Source: Amycolatopsis keratiniphila subsp. keratiniphila
GTDB taxonomy: Bacteria; Actinomycetota; Actinomycetes; Mycobacteriales; Pseudonocardiaceae
Direction of reading: 5' to 3'
DNA length: 64,000 nt
Assembly (NCBI RefSeq): GCF_001620365.2
Contig: NZ_LQMT02000010.1
Span: forward strand, 452,555-516,554
Made by a program: the position numbers and the translations under genes. The notes beneath the pieces were generated by a model. It did no database searches, was not told the origin of the DNA, and saw nothing but the letters and a program-made list of their open reading frames with translations. Every line of letters starts with the position of its first letter. Positions within the stretch are counted from its first letter, which is position 1. This document shows positions 27,243 to 36,306 of this stretch, piece after piece.

Positions 27243-28109
27243 CTAAGCCCGGATGCTGGCCTGAAGCGCGTCGATGAGCGCGGCCGCCGCCGGCGGGTCG
27301 GGCGGGTCCCCGTAGGTGACGGCGTAGATCTGGCGAGGGTCTTCGGCCAGTTCGGTGGCGTGGACACCGGGCATCCGGTGCGCGCGCAGCGCCAGCCGCG
27401 GCAGCGTGGTGACGCCCATCCGAGCCGCGACCAACGCCTGCATGACCACGATGTCGTCGCTGACCAGCGAGATCCGCGGGGCGAACCCGGCCCGCCCGCA
27501 GATCGTCACGAGTTCGTCCTGGCAGCGGGTGCAACCGCCGATCCAGGTCGAGTCACGATGGTCGGCGATGGTCTGGCCCGGTTCGCTGCTGAGCAGGTAG
27601 ATCGGGTCCTCCAGAAGATGCACCAGCCGGAGCCCCTGCTCCTCACGAGGCGTGTCCGCGTACCGGAAGATCAGGGCGACGTCGATCCGCCCTTCCCGCA
27701 GCATGCGCAGCGCCTCGCCCGGATGTTCGTCCACCAGCCCCAATTCGAGCCCGGGATGCGCACGGGCCAGCGCGGCGGCCGCGTCGGGGACGATGGTGCT
27801 CAGGATCGACTGGAAGCCCGCCATACGGACCCGCCCGGCGCGCAAGCCCACCTGCGCCGCCAGCTCGGCCTCGGCGCCTTCGACCCGGCCGACGATCTCG
27901 GCCGCGCGGGCGGCGAGCAGTTCCCCTTCCGGAGTGAGCCGGATGCCGCGGCCGATCCGCTGGACCAGCTTCGCGCCCGTGGCCGCCTCCAACCTCGCGA
28001 GATGGTGGCTCACCGCCGGCTGCGTGTAGTGCAGTTCCTTCGCCGCCGCGGTCATCGAACCATGCCGGGCGACAGCCGCCAGCACGGTGAGCTGCACCAG
28101 ATTCAGCAT
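27243..28109 (-). CDS. LysR-family transcriptional regulator
   Basis: 288 residues. The N-terminal winged helix-turn-helix has the standard GSMTAAAKELHYTQPAVSHHLARLE (about residues 17-41), then a linker helix and a periplasmic-binding-like effector domain. Divergent from a cysteine-dioxygenase-like gene across 94 nt of unusually AT-rich, purine-rich DNA, the classic LysR arrangement. It probably controls that gene and itself. ATG at 28109 is the usual LysR start (MLNLVQL); longer upstream reading is in-frame but not protein-like. Confidence 0.94.
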   Translation of the reverse strand: MLNLVQLTVLAAVARHGSMTAAAKELHYTQPAVSHHLARLEAATGAKLVQRIGRGIRLTPEGELLAARAAEIVGRVEGAEAELAAQVGLRAGRVRMAGFQSILSTIVPDAAAALARAHPGLELGLVDEHPGEALRMLREGRIDVALIFRYADTPREEQGLRLVHLLEDPIYLLSSEPGQTIADHRDSTWIGGCTRCQDELVTICGRAGFAPRISLVSDDIVVMQALVAARMGVTTLPRLALRAHRMPGVHATELAEDPRQIYAVTYGDPPDPPAAAALIDALQASIRA

Positions 28110-28139
28110 GGATAAAGAATACCTATGAAAAAGAAAGAA

Positions 28140-28157
28140 CGTCGTCATTGGACGACG
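28140..28157. promoter_or_regulatory. Inverted repeat between the LysR and dioxygenase genes
   Basis: CGTCGTC-ATTG-GACGACG, perfect 7-bp arms, 47 nt before the dioxygenase start. It is a candidate operator; LysR sites are usually looser T-N11-A motifs, so the match is positional only. Confidence 0.35.
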
Positions 28158-28203
28158 ACCGGACAGCGGGCCACGATGAAAAGCGACGAGAAGGAGGACG
28201 AAA

Positions 28204-28728
28204 ATGACCGTGACCACTCTGAGACCCGGCCTCCCGGAGCTGATAAAACGTCTGAGCCAATGCACCGAAAGGCCGTCCGAACCCCTGGTCACCGCGCAAG
28301 CCGTGGCGACCGTTCTCACCGAACTCCGGCCGACTCCGCGGCTGCTCACCACGGCGGAACGCGCCGGCTCCCCCGAGGGGTACACCCGCACCACACTGCA
28401 CGCCGAGTCCGCCTTTTCGATCGTCGCGCTGGTCTGGCGGCCCGGCCAGCTCACCGAGATCCACGATCATCTGGTGTGGTGCACATTCCTTGTCCTGCAA
28501 GGGACCGAGACCGAGACCATCTTCGACATCGACGGTGACAGGCTGGTCCGGACGGCCCAGCGGCAACGCCCGGCCGGCTCGGTGAGCGGCGTCGCCCCGC
28601 CCGACGACATCCACCAGGTGCACAACGCGGGCGACACCGTCGCCATCACCTTGCACGTGTACGGTGCCGACCTCAGCAAGGGAACGAGCGTACGCCGCAA
28701 TTACCGGATGCGCGCCACCGCGCGGTGA
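28204..28728 (+). CDS. Cysteine dioxygenase-family (PCO/CDO cupin) protein
   Basis: 174 residues, one cupin barrel. The iron ligands are His87 and His89 (EIHDHLVWC) and a third from IHQVHN (His137 or His140), with Cys93 after the first motif as in thiol dioxygenases. It should oxidise a thiol such as cysteine to the sulfinate, in the cytosol. ATG with AAGGAGGACG upstream. Divergent from a LysR regulator, the likely controller. A thiol substrate other than cysteine cannot be excluded. Confidence 0.85.
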   Translation: MTVTTLRPGLPELIKRLSQCTERPSEPLVTAQAVATVLTELRPTPRLLTTAERAGSPEGYTRTTLHAESAFSIVALVWRPGQLTEIHDHLVWCTFLVLQGTETETIFDIDGDRLVRTAQRQRPAGSVSGVAPPDDIHQVHNAGDTVAITLHVYGADLSKGTSVRRNYRMRATAR

Positions 28729-28780
28729 AAGGCGCAATCGATGGGCCCATTTCGCCTATTGGCATCCCCATCGAGGCCGG

Positions 28781-29197
28781 TCAGGTGTTTTGCCGCCGCA
28801 TACCGATGGTCCCGGGAGCGGTTTCGACGAAGCCGTGCCGTTCGTAGAGCCGCCATCCGGGCGGATCGCCGAGCAAATTGACGTACGCGCCGGGAGCCTC
28901 GGCGTCGATCGCGGCGAGAAGGCCTTCGAGGACGGCGTCCCCGATACCTCGACGCTGATGGGCGGGCAGGACGGCCATGTCGACGATGTGGAAGTACCAC
29001 CCGCCGTCGCTGATCACCCGGCCCATCCCGACGATCTCGCCGGAGGTCCGGTGGACGACCCGGACCGACGCCCAAGCGCCGCCGACCCCGCGCTCCGCCT
29101 GCTCCCTGGGCGGTTCGCTGAGCCCGGCCTCGCGACGCAGCCGTAGGTAGTCGTCGACCGACGGGGAGCCCGCCTCCAGGCGGTAAGAGTCGTCCAT
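28781..29197 (-). CDS. GNAT-family N-acetyltransferase
   Basis: 138 residues, short GNAT fold. The acetyl-CoA loop is visible as VLPAHQRRGIGDAVLEGLL (about residues 76-94, Q/R-R-x-G-I-G). It is followed by the closing strand YVNLLGD and LYERHGFVET. Substrate unknown. ATG at 29197 behind AAAGGGCAAG. It converges on the dioxygenase gene and is monocistronic. Confidence 0.9.
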   Translation of the reverse strand: MDDSYRLEAGSPSVDDYLRLRREAGLSEPPREQAERGVGGAWASVRVVHRTSGEIVGMGRVISDGGWYFHIVDMAVLPAHQRRGIGDAVLEGLLAAIDAEAPGAYVNLLGDPPGWRLYERHGFVETAPGTIGMRRQNT

Positions 29198-29708
29198 GAC
29201 GGGCTTGCCCTTTCTCTCACACCAACGGCCTACAGCGTCGCACCCGGTGCGCGCGCGTCCGGAGGCCGGGCCCCGAGGGAGCCCGGCCTCCACAATGGAC
29301 CCCGCCGAATACCGGACCCGGGAAATCGAGTTCACGAAGGCGATATCGGGCCCGTATGTCACACGATCGGACAACTCGGCCCGGCTTTCCACGTCTGGAG
29401 TACGGCGCGTTCGGAATCTGTATCCCCGTTCCGCCGTCCGGCCCAGATCCGGCGCCCCGCGTGGCCGCTTTTCGCCGTTGTCACCCGATTGCTGGTCCTC
29501 ACTCGCGCGGATAAGCGGGAAGATCGCTGCCGGACCGCGACGAAAGAGGATTCGGCGAAAAATGAGTACCGACGTCGCCGCGACGGTCGGTTCGACGGAT
29601 CGCCCGAGCGAGCAAACCTGTTCTCGGCGAATGCGAGCGCCACCCGGCCCGGGGCCGACCGCACGGCCCGGGCCACACCGGGCGCCCGTCGATACCCCAA
29701 GGGGAACC
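29198..29708. other. 511-nt gap with one strong hairpin
   Basis: A plus-strand frame stays open through the gap into the response regulator, but its residues are Arg/Pro/Ser-rich and not protein-like. The only structure I see is an 11-bp perfect inverted repeat at 29261-29271 and 29281-29291 (GGAGGCCGGGC, loop of 9). The long leader before the regulator may carry promoters; none is convincing. Confidence 0.4.
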
Positions 29709-30404
29709 ATGAACCGCGTCACCACGCTCGTAGTAGACGATCAACCCCTCATCAGATACGCGCTCAGCAGGCTGTTGCGGGATTCGGCGGGGGTGGGGGC
29801 GGTGGCCGAAGCCGCGAGCGAGCCGGAAGCGTTGTGGCAGTGCGAAAAACGCCATCCCGACATGGTCATCACCGAGCTGTCGATCTGGGGTGAGCCCGCC
29901 GGGACCGCGATCTGCCGGTTCGTGAAGGAACAGTTCGAACGGGCGACCGTCCTGGTCTTCGCCGGTGATTCGTCGCCATCGGCCATCGCCATGGCACTGA
30001 ACGCGGGCGCGGACAGCTTCGTGCACAAATCGGCCAGCGGCGGCCAGGTGATGTCGGCGGTGCGCTCCACGCTCGCCGGCCAGCGGGTGTGCGTGCAGGC
30101 GGGCGGAACGCCGCCGCCGGTCACCGAGGCCGTGCACTACGCGAGCGCGATGACCAGACGGGAGGAGGAGATCCTCGCGCTGGTCCTCTACCGGTGGTCG
30201 AACGACGAGATCGCCGAAGAACTGCACCTCGCGACGCAGACCGTGAAGAACTACGTCAGCCGGATCCTGCAGAAGCTGGGCTTCGGCAGCAGGCGGGACC
30301 TGTTCCGCGCCCTGCGGTTCCGGCCGGGCGGCAACCCGTTGCCACGGCTGGAGACGACTTCGTGCGAAGGTGAGTTGCACACCGCGGCTAGCCCGCCCGG
30401 GTGA
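29709..30404 (+). CDS. Atypical LuxR-type response regulator with Glu at the phosphorylation site
   Basis: 231 residues. The receiver domain (1-125) keeps Asp10 and Asp11 (VVDDQP), and the Lys in FVHKSA. The phospho-accepting Asp is Glu56 (MVITELSIWG). A LuxR-type HTH follows (about 145-205: MTRREEEILALVLYRWSNDEIAEELHLATQTVKNYVSRILQKLG). Glu can mimic phospho-Asp, so it may be active without a kinase; no histidine kinase gene is adjacent. ATG at 29709 behind GGGGAACC. Next gene downstream is a secreted lamin-tail protein. Confidence 0.85.
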   Translation: MNRVTTLVVDDQPLIRYALSRLLRDSAGVGAVAEAASEPEALWQCEKRHPDMVITELSIWGEPAGTAICRFVKEQFERATVLVFAGDSSPSAIAMALNAGADSFVHKSASGGQVMSAVRSTLAGQRVCVQAGGTPPPVTEAVHYASAMTRREEEILALVLYRWSNDEIAEELHLATQTVKNYVSRILQKLGFGSRRDLFRALRFRPGGNPLPRLETTSCEGELHTAASPPG

Positions 30405-30491
30405 GCGATGTACCGGAAGTACCGAGACCCGATGAGGTTCGGTACCCGCCGTATCCTGTGGCACCGGCATCGTTTTCCTAGCGTTGCCTGC

Positions 30492-30992
30492 ATGACGAAG
30501 CCAGGTTCCCTGTTCCTGCTCCTCGCGCTCGCCGGAACCCCCGCCCCGGACACCGTGCGGGCTTCGTCGGTCAAGATCCACGAGGTGCTCGGCGGCCCGG
30601 CAGGGTACATCGACCTGCACAACACCGGCGCCGCCACCCTCGACATCGGTGGCTGGTCCATTCAGGCGTGCACGGGCGGAGCCGCGCCTGCCGAGCTGGC
30701 CACCATGCCCGCCGGGAGCGAGATCCCCGCCGGTGAACACTTCCTCATCACCGCGCAGGGCTTCGGCGGATCGGTGCAGCGGCTGGTCGTCGAGACGATC
30801 GCCGGGGACGGCGAGATGCTGCTGGACCGGCGAGGGGCCAAGGTCGACAGTGTCGGATGGGCGCCGTCGTCGCCCTGCCGCGAGAACCAGGCCGCCGTCT
30901 CCTGTCCAGGGCTCGCCCAGGCGAGGGACGCCGCCAGCCGCGACACCGACGACAACAAGGCCGACTTCGGCTGCGTGCGACCACCCGGCTGA
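30492..30992 (+). CDS. Secreted lamin-tail-domain (LTD) protein
   Basis: 166 residues. Signal peptide about residues 1-23 (Lys, then a Leu/Ala core, Ala-x-Ala-like cleavage near VRASS). The rest is one lamin-tail immunoglobulin-like domain: VKIHEVLGGPAGYIDLHNTG, DIGGWSIQAC, then the LLDRRGAKVDSVGW strand. Four Cys could form disulphides outside the cell. LTD proteins are often tied to surface or extracellular DNA and carbohydrate proteins; the role here is unknown. A second LTD protein follows 450 nt later. Confidence 0.8.
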   Translation: MTKPGSLFLLLALAGTPAPDTVRASSVKIHEVLGGPAGYIDLHNTGAATLDIGGWSIQACTGGAAPAELATMPAGSEIPAGEHFLITAQGFGGSVQRLVVETIAGDGEMLLDRRGAKVDSVGWAPSSPCRENQAAVSCPGLAQARDAASRDTDDNKADFGCVRPPG

Positions 30993-31024
30993 AAGCGCTC
31001 CGCCAGTACGAGAAAGGTGCGGTC

Positions 31025-31309
31025 GTGACCGCGTACAGCGAACGCGGGGACGGGATCCCGCTGGGCGAACTGCTCACCGAACAGCGAATCGCGAAAGGAT
31101 GGTCACAAGGCGACCTGGTCGCGAGGTTGCACACCCTCTCCGGCAACGACAGCGTGACCAGGGAAGAGATTTCCCGCTGGGAGCGGGGAAAACGCATTCC
31201 CGGCCCCTATTGGCGGCAATGGCTCGGAGATGTGCTGGACACGTCGAGCCGCGAACTCGAGCTCGCCGCCGCGGTCGCGAGAAGGCGCCGCCGGACATTT
31301 ACCGCGTAA
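31025..31309 (+). CDS. XRE-type helix-turn-helix protein
   Basis: 94 residues, GTG start with AAAGGTG upstream. A single helix-turn-helix spans about residues 12-55 (LLTEQRIAKGWSQGDLVARL ... SVTREEISRWERGKR), followed by a helix and a very basic C-terminus (RRRRRTF). It begins 32 nt after the first LTD gene, and the second LTD gene follows after 134 nt. It probably regulates one or both. Confidence 0.75.
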   Translation: MTAYSERGDGIPLGELLTEQRIAKGWSQGDLVARLHTLSGNDSVTREEISRWERGKRIPGPYWRQWLGDVLDTSSRELELAAAVARRRRRTFTA

Positions 31310-31443
31310 CGCGAAAGTACCGGAAAATTGGCCCCTTCCCGGCGGCATCGCGGTTCTCGCATGATTGTCGGTGTCGGCACCGGCGGAAAGCATTCCGGGC
31401 CGACGGACGAATCCCCCGAAAATCAAGCTGAAAGGAATTTCCC

Positions 31444-32073
31444 GTGCGACGAATTCTGGGCGCTTCGGCGGTATTCGCAATGCTGGCGATGGGTATGGCC
31501 GGTGGTGTCGCGAACGCGGCTGGCGAGAGCGAGGGCACCGAGGCCGCCCCGCTCGTCTCGTCCACCGTGGTCGTCAACGAGGTTTCGACCCGCGGCGTGA
31601 ACGGTCTGCTCGACGAATTCATCGAGCTGCGCAACGTCTCGAACCAGCCGCAGGACGTGAGCGGCTACGTGATCCGGATCTACTCGCCGTCGAACGTCGT
31701 GACCGACACCATCGTCCTGCCGGCCGGCACGATCCTGCAGCCGAAGGGCAACGCGGGCCAGTACGCGGTCCTGGTCGGACAGAACTTCTCCGGCACCATC
31801 GTCGACCAGACCTACGTCATCCCCTTCACGCTGACCGGCGCCGAGGGCATCCCGACCGCCGGTGGGCTCTCGTTGCAGAACATGGCGAGCGCGAAGATCG
31901 ACGGGGTGGCCTTCAGCAACGCGGTCGTGACCCCGCGTGAAGGCCAGGCCGCCGTCCCGGAGAACGCCGTCACCGACCAGCTCAACGCGGCGAACACCCG
32001 CAACATCCTGAGCACCGACACCGACAACAACCGGCAGGACTTCTCGCTCCAGCTGCGCACCCCGGGTCTGTAA
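31444..32073 (+). CDS. Secreted lamin-tail-domain (LTD) protein
   Basis: 209 residues, GTG start behind GAAAGGAA. Signal peptide residues 1-26 ending ANAAG. One lamin-tail domain: STVVVNEVSTRG, DEFIELRNVSNQPQDVSGYVIRIYS, VLPAGTILQPKG, and the closing KIDGVAFSN. It ends with TDTDNNRQDFS, similar to the end of the first LTD protein (DTDDNKADF), so the two are paralogues. Extracellular. Tandem hairpins follow the stop. Confidence 0.85.
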   Translation: MRRILGASAVFAMLAMGMAGGVANAAGESEGTEAAPLVSSTVVVNEVSTRGVNGLLDEFIELRNVSNQPQDVSGYVIRIYSPSNVVTDTIVLPAGTILQPKGNAGQYAVLVGQNFSGTIVDQTYVIPFTLTGAEGIPTAGGLSLQNMASAKIDGVAFSNAVVTPREGQAAVPENAVTDQLNAANTRNILSTDTDNNRQDFSLQLRTPGL

Positions 32074-32100
32074 GTCCCACAGGACCGACCCGTCCCGCCC

Positions 32101-32131
32101 GGGCCCGGGCCGCCGCCGGCGGTCCGGGCCC
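32101..32131 (+). terminator. Hairpin after the second LTD gene
   Basis: 14-nt arms (32101-32114, 32118-32131) of GGGCCCGGGCCGCC, one mismatch, loop GCC. It starts 28 nt after the stop; no U-tract, which is common in actinomycete terminators. Confidence 0.6.
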
Positions 32132-32136
32132 TTCCA

Positions 32137-32169
32137 TGGCGGTATCTCGCCAACGGCGACATACCGCCA
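32137..32169. repeat. Second hairpin in tandem
   Basis: 15-nt arms (32137-32151 and 32155-32169) beginning TGGCGGTAT, one mismatch, loop AAC. It lies 6 nt after the previous hairpin, in the leader of the subtilase gene 109 nt upstream of its ATG. It may be an operator or part of a bidirectional terminator. Confidence 0.5.
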
Positions 32170-32277
32170 GCGAGAATTGTGTTCATCGCCGAACTCCTGC
32201 CTCATCCTCGGGAAACTCCATCTTCGCGGCGGCCGTGCCCACGGCCGCTTCTCACTATCCGAGGAGAGTGAGGCTCG

Positions 32278-35200
32278 ATGTTCCCCCGTTCCCCTCACCT
32301 GACGAGACACCCCTGGCACCCGGTGGCGATCCTGGCGGCCTCCGCACTGGTCGCCCTCACCCCTCTACCGGCGATCGCGACCGCCGCCGGGTCCGGCCCC
32401 GCTTCCGTCTCCGGGCGGCCGGACGTCCATCGCGTCACGCTGCTCACCGGCGACGTGGTGACCTACGAACGAGACGGCGCCGGGCACGGCACCGCACAGG
32501 TCGAACCGGCGGTGCGGCCGGACCGGCCGAGCCCGGCGTTCCAGATCACGACCACGGCCGAAGGGCTGATGGTGTACCCGTCGGACGCGCTTCCGTTCGT
32601 CGGCAAGGGATTGCTGAGCCCGGAGCTGTTCAACGTCACCGCGCTCGTCGGAGACCGGCGTGACGACGCGGCGAGCACGACGATCCCCGTCATCGTGCGC
32701 TACGGCGACCGGCGGGGGCTGTCCGCCCGGACTCTGGACGCGAAGGCGAAGTCGCTTCCGCAGACCCAGCGGCACACCCCGCTCGTCACGGCCAACGGAG
32801 TGGGAGTACAGGTGGCGAAGGCAGGGACGGCGGAGTTCTGGCGTTCACTGGTCGCGTTCGACGCGGGCGGGAAACCCGTGTTGACGCAAGGGATCTCACA
32901 AGTCCGGCTGGACAGGAAGGTCCGGGTGACGCTGGACAGGAGTGCCGCGCGGGCCGGCGCGCCGTCGGCGTGGAGCGGCGGCTGGACCGGGAAGGGGACC
33001 ACGGTCGCGGTGGTGGACACCGGGATCGACGAGAACCATCCCGACCTGGCCGGCAAGACGGTCGCCTCCGCCGACTTCAGCGGGGAAGGCGACGTCGTGG
33101 ACCGTCATGGCCACGGCACCCACGTCGCGTCGATCGTCGCCGGCACCGGCGCCGCCTCGGGCGGCCGGTACAAGGGCGTGGCACCGGACGCGAATCTGGT
33201 GGTGGCCAAGGTTTTCGACGCCTCCGGCGAGGGTGACACCGCACAGGTCATGGCCGGGATCGACTGGGCCGTCGCGCAAGGCGCGAAGATCGTGAACCTC
33301 AGCCTCGGTGCCGGCGTCAGCGACGGGGCCGACCCGATGAGCGAGCAGCTCGACTCGCTTTCGGCGAAGTCCGGCACGCTGTTCGTGGTCGCGGCCGGGA
33401 ATTCCGGGCCGGGCGACCGGACCGTCACGACCCCGGGGGCGGCGACGTCCGCGCTCACCGTCGGGGCGCTCGACCGGGACGACAAGATCGCCTGGTTCAG
33501 CAGCCGCGGGCCGCGGTTGCGGGACGCCTCGGTCAAACCGGAGATCACCGCGCCCGGTGTCGGGATCGTCGCCGCCCGGGCCGCGGACACCGCGCTGGGC
33601 GAACCGGTCGACGGCTCCTACACCGCCGCGTCGGGCACTTCCATGGCGGCTCCGCACGTCGCGGGCGCCGCGGCGATCCTGCTGCAGCAACGACCGGGGC
33701 TGACCTGGCAGGCACTGAAGAACACGCTCGTCACCACGGCCGAGGACGTCGGCCTCCGCTGGTTCGAGCAGGGCGCCGGACTCCTCGACGTCGCGCGGGC
33801 CGTGTCGCAGAAGGCGACCGGCACCGCCGTCGCGAGCTTCGGCCGCAACGAGCGGACCACCAACGCCTCGGCACAGGTCGTCCGGCAGCTGTCCTACACC
33901 AACACCGGGGACCGGCCGCTGGACCTGAACCTGAAGCTGACCGTGCGGCCGTGGGACGGCGGCGCCGAGCCGGGCACCGGGATGCGCCTGACGAAGACGG
34001 AGCTGTCGATCCCGCCGAAGTCGAGCATCACCGTCGATCTCGCCGTGTACCCGAACGAAGGTACGGCGGGCGTCTACGGCGGCGCCGTGGTGGCCACGAC
34101 CGCGGACGGGACCAACGCGGTGCGGACGCCCGTGAGCACCTACAACGCGGCCGAACTGTTCCCGGTGACGATCCGGGTCCGGGATTCGGCCGGTGGACCC
34201 GCCCAGTCCGCGTCGGCCCAGCTGATCGACGACGCGGCCGGTGCGGGTAACCGCAACGACCCGTTTCTCGATCAGGTCAGCCAGCAGGTCGGCCTGGTCG
34301 ACGGGGTCGGCCGGGTGCTCGTGCCCGCCGGCCGCTATTCGGCGCTCGGCTGGGTGATGGAGCGCGGGCTGACGGTGCGCCGCTGGTCGGCGATGAGCGC
34401 GACGCAGGTCGCCGTCACCGGCCCGGCGGAGATCGCGCTGAACGCGGCGAGCGCCGTCCCAGCCGGGCTGATCACGCCCACCCCCACCGATCTGCGGGAC
34501 CGCACGGTGATGCTGCGGCGCGTGATCCCCGGCGGGGCGGGGGTGAACGGCTACGTCGGCGAAGCCGGGCTGGCCTCGGGCGCGGGCTGGGAAGTGCGCG
34601 TGACACCGGCGGCGGCCACGTCGGCGGGTGCGATTTCGTTGCAGGACAGCGCGACACTGGCCCAGACCGCGGTCGAGATGCGGATCACCGGCGGCGCCTC
34701 GGCCGCGCTGAACCCGGCGTACGACGTGCCGACGTTGACGGCGAAGTCGCCCGGGGACCGGACACTGCCGGTCGTGTTCGGCGGCGCGGGTGACCTCACC
34801 GGCCTCGACGTCCGCGGAAAGGCCGTCCTGGTAAGGATTCCGGTTCCGGCCGGAGCACCGGACCCGGTGAGCGCGGTCGCCGCGGGCATCGCGAACGCGG
34901 CACGCGCGGTGTCCGCCGCGGGTGGGGCGGCGCTGATCCCCTACGCCGGTTCGCCGGGTTCGCTGAGCGTTCCGGGCCTCAGCAGCGCGGTGGTGCCGAC
35001 CCTGTCCCTCGGCTGGGACGAAGGCGAAAAGCTGCGGACCGCCGGTGCCGTTTCGGTGCGCCTGCTGGTGCGCGCCGCTCCGGACGTGATGTACAACCTC
35101 AGCTACCTCGACGCCAACGGGGTGCCGAAGGAGCTCGTCCGGCGGGTCGACCAGAAGACCCTGGTCGCCACGAAAACCGGCTACCACGCCGAAAAACCGG

Positions 35201-36306
35201 GGCTGACCGGACAGAAGAACTGGTACGCCTTCCCGACCGGCCTGTGGAAGACGCAGGCGGTGCAGGGCACGAAGATCCCGGTTCCCGGCTCGTGGACCGA
35301 ATACACCGGACCGGCGGACGATCGGCTGGTCTGGAAACGGGTCGTCACCCTGTCCGGCAACGACACCGCGGGCCGCCGCGCCGCGCTGAGCATGAACGCG
35401 CAGAACGTCTACCGCGCGGGCGAGCGGTCGAGGCCGGACGAGTACTGGTTCCGCGCACCGCTGCACGGCGGCGCGGTGGAACTGCCCGCCGACCATCCGG
35501 CCCGCTATCCGGCGACGGCCACCGGCTGGGCGGTGCTGTGCTCGATGTGCCGCGGCGGCACGGATCCCGACCTGTTCGTCCCCGGCCTGCAGTGGATGGA
35601 CGGCACGGCGGGCGGGCACTACTCGAATCCCTACGAGAACGCGCGGTACTTCGCGGCGACCACGGCCCGGCTGTACCGGGACGGGATCGAGATCCCGCGC
35701 TCCAACGCGGACGATCCGCTCGCGCTCATCCCGGAGTTCCGGCTCGCACCGGCCCCGGCCACCTACCGGCTGGACGTGTCCGACGTGATGCCCGGCCAGG
35801 CGCAGGTCGGCATCCCGAGTGGGGCGCTGTTCCAGCACGCCCCGAGGACCGATACGTCGTGGACGTTCGCCTCCGCGCGATCCGCTGCCGCGGCACCGCT
35901 CGGGTTCTCCTGTCACGGCTCGGGAAAGTCGTGTTCCTTCCAGCCGCTCATCCAGCTGGACCACCGGTTGCCACTGGACCTCGGCGGCCGCGCACCGGCA
36001 GGACGGCCGTTCACCTTCGACGTGTCCGCCGGCTCGCACAGCGGCGCACGGGGCGGCGGACCGGTGACGCGGCTGCAGGTGTCGTCGTCGACGGACGGCG
36101 GGCGCACCTGGGCGGCGGCGACCGTCCGGCCGGGCGGGAACGGGCTCTGGTCGGTGACGGTGACCCACCCGCGACTCGACACGACCGACGGATTCGTCTG
36201 GTTGCGCTCGGAAGCGCGGGACAGCTCCGGAAACACCGTGACGCGGACGGTCCAGCGGGCCTACGCGCTCACGGAGGCGGCGAAGGCGAACCCTCGCGTT
36301 CGCTGA
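32278..36306 (+). CDS. Large secreted S8 (subtilisin-like) serine peptidase
   Basis: 1342 residues. Signal peptide about 1-41, then a propeptide to about residue 215. The catalytic domain has Asp247 (VVDTGID), His279 (HGHGTHVA) and Ser455 (GTSMAAPHV). Beyond it are beta-rich domains, a PA-like insert around 790-930, and C-terminal Ig-like regions. It cleaves proteins outside the cell. ATG behind GGAGAG. The convergent HTH regulator overlaps its 3' end by 38 nt, and such S8/HTH pairs recur in actinomycetes. Confidence 0.93.
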   Translation: MFPRSPHLTRHPWHPVAILAASALVALTPLPAIATAAGSGPASVSGRPDVHRVTLLTGDVVTYERDGAGHGTAQVEPAVRPDRPSPAFQITTTAEGLMVYPSDALPFVGKGLLSPELFNVTALVGDRRDDAASTTIPVIVRYGDRRGLSARTLDAKAKSLPQTQRHTPLVTANGVGVQVAKAGTAEFWRSLVAFDAGGKPVLTQGISQVRLDRKVRVTLDRSAARAGAPSAWSGGWTGKGTTVAVVDTGIDENHPDLAGKTVASADFSGEGDVVDRHGHGTHVASIVAGTGAASGGRYKGVAPDANLVVAKVFDASGEGDTAQVMAGIDWAVAQGAKIVNLSLGAGVSDGADPMSEQLDSLSAKSGTLFVVAAGNSGPGDRTVTTPGAATSALTVGALDRDDKIAWFSSRGPRLRDASVKPEITAPGVGIVAARAADTALGEPVDGSYTAASGTSMAAPHVAGAAAILLQQRPGLTWQALKNTLVTTAEDVGLRWFEQGAGLLDVARAVSQKATGTAVASFGRNERTTNASAQVVRQLSYTNTGDRPLDLNLKLTVRPWDGGAEPGTGMRLTKTELSIPPKSSITVDLAVYPNEGTAGVYGGAVVATTADGTNAVRTPVSTYNAAELFPVTIRVRDSAGGPAQSASAQLIDDAAGAGNRNDPFLDQVSQQVGLVDGVGRVLVPAGRYSALGWVMERGLTVRRWSAMSATQVAVTGPAEIALNAASAVPAGLITPTPTDLRDRTVMLRRVIPGGAGVNGYVGEAGLASGAGWEVRVTPAAATSAGAISLQDSATLAQTAVEMRITGGASAALNPAYDVPTLTAKSPGDRTLPVVFGGAGDLTGLDVRGKAVLVRIPVPAGAPDPVSAVAAGIANAARAVSAAGGAALIPYAGSPGSLSVPGLSSAVVPTLSLGWDEGEKLRTAGAVSVRLLVRAAPDVMYNLSYLDANGVPKELVRRVDQKTLVATKTGYHAEKPGLTGQKNWYAFPTGLWKTQAVQGTKIPVPGSWTEYTGPADDRLVWKRVVTLSGNDTAGRRAALSMNAQNVYRAGERSRPDEYWFRAPLHGGAVELPADHPARYPATATGWAVLCSMCRGGTDPDLFVPGLQWMDGTAGGHYSNPYENARYFAATTARLYRDGIEIPRSNADDPLALIPEFRLAPAPATYRLDVSDVMPGQAQVGIPSGALFQHAPRTDTSWTFASARSAAAAPLGFSCHGSGKSCSFQPLIQLDHRLPLDLGGRAPAGRPFTFDVSAGSHSGARGGGPVTRLQVSSSTDGGRTWAAATVRPGGNGLWSVTVTHPRLDTTDGFVWLRSEARDSSGNTVTRTVQRAYALTEAAKANPRVR

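Noticed and set aside
29196..29708. In-frame 171-residue extension of the response regulator
   Set aside because: The residues are Arg/Pro/Ser-rich and unlike any domain, and a ribosome site and the receiver start lie at 29709.
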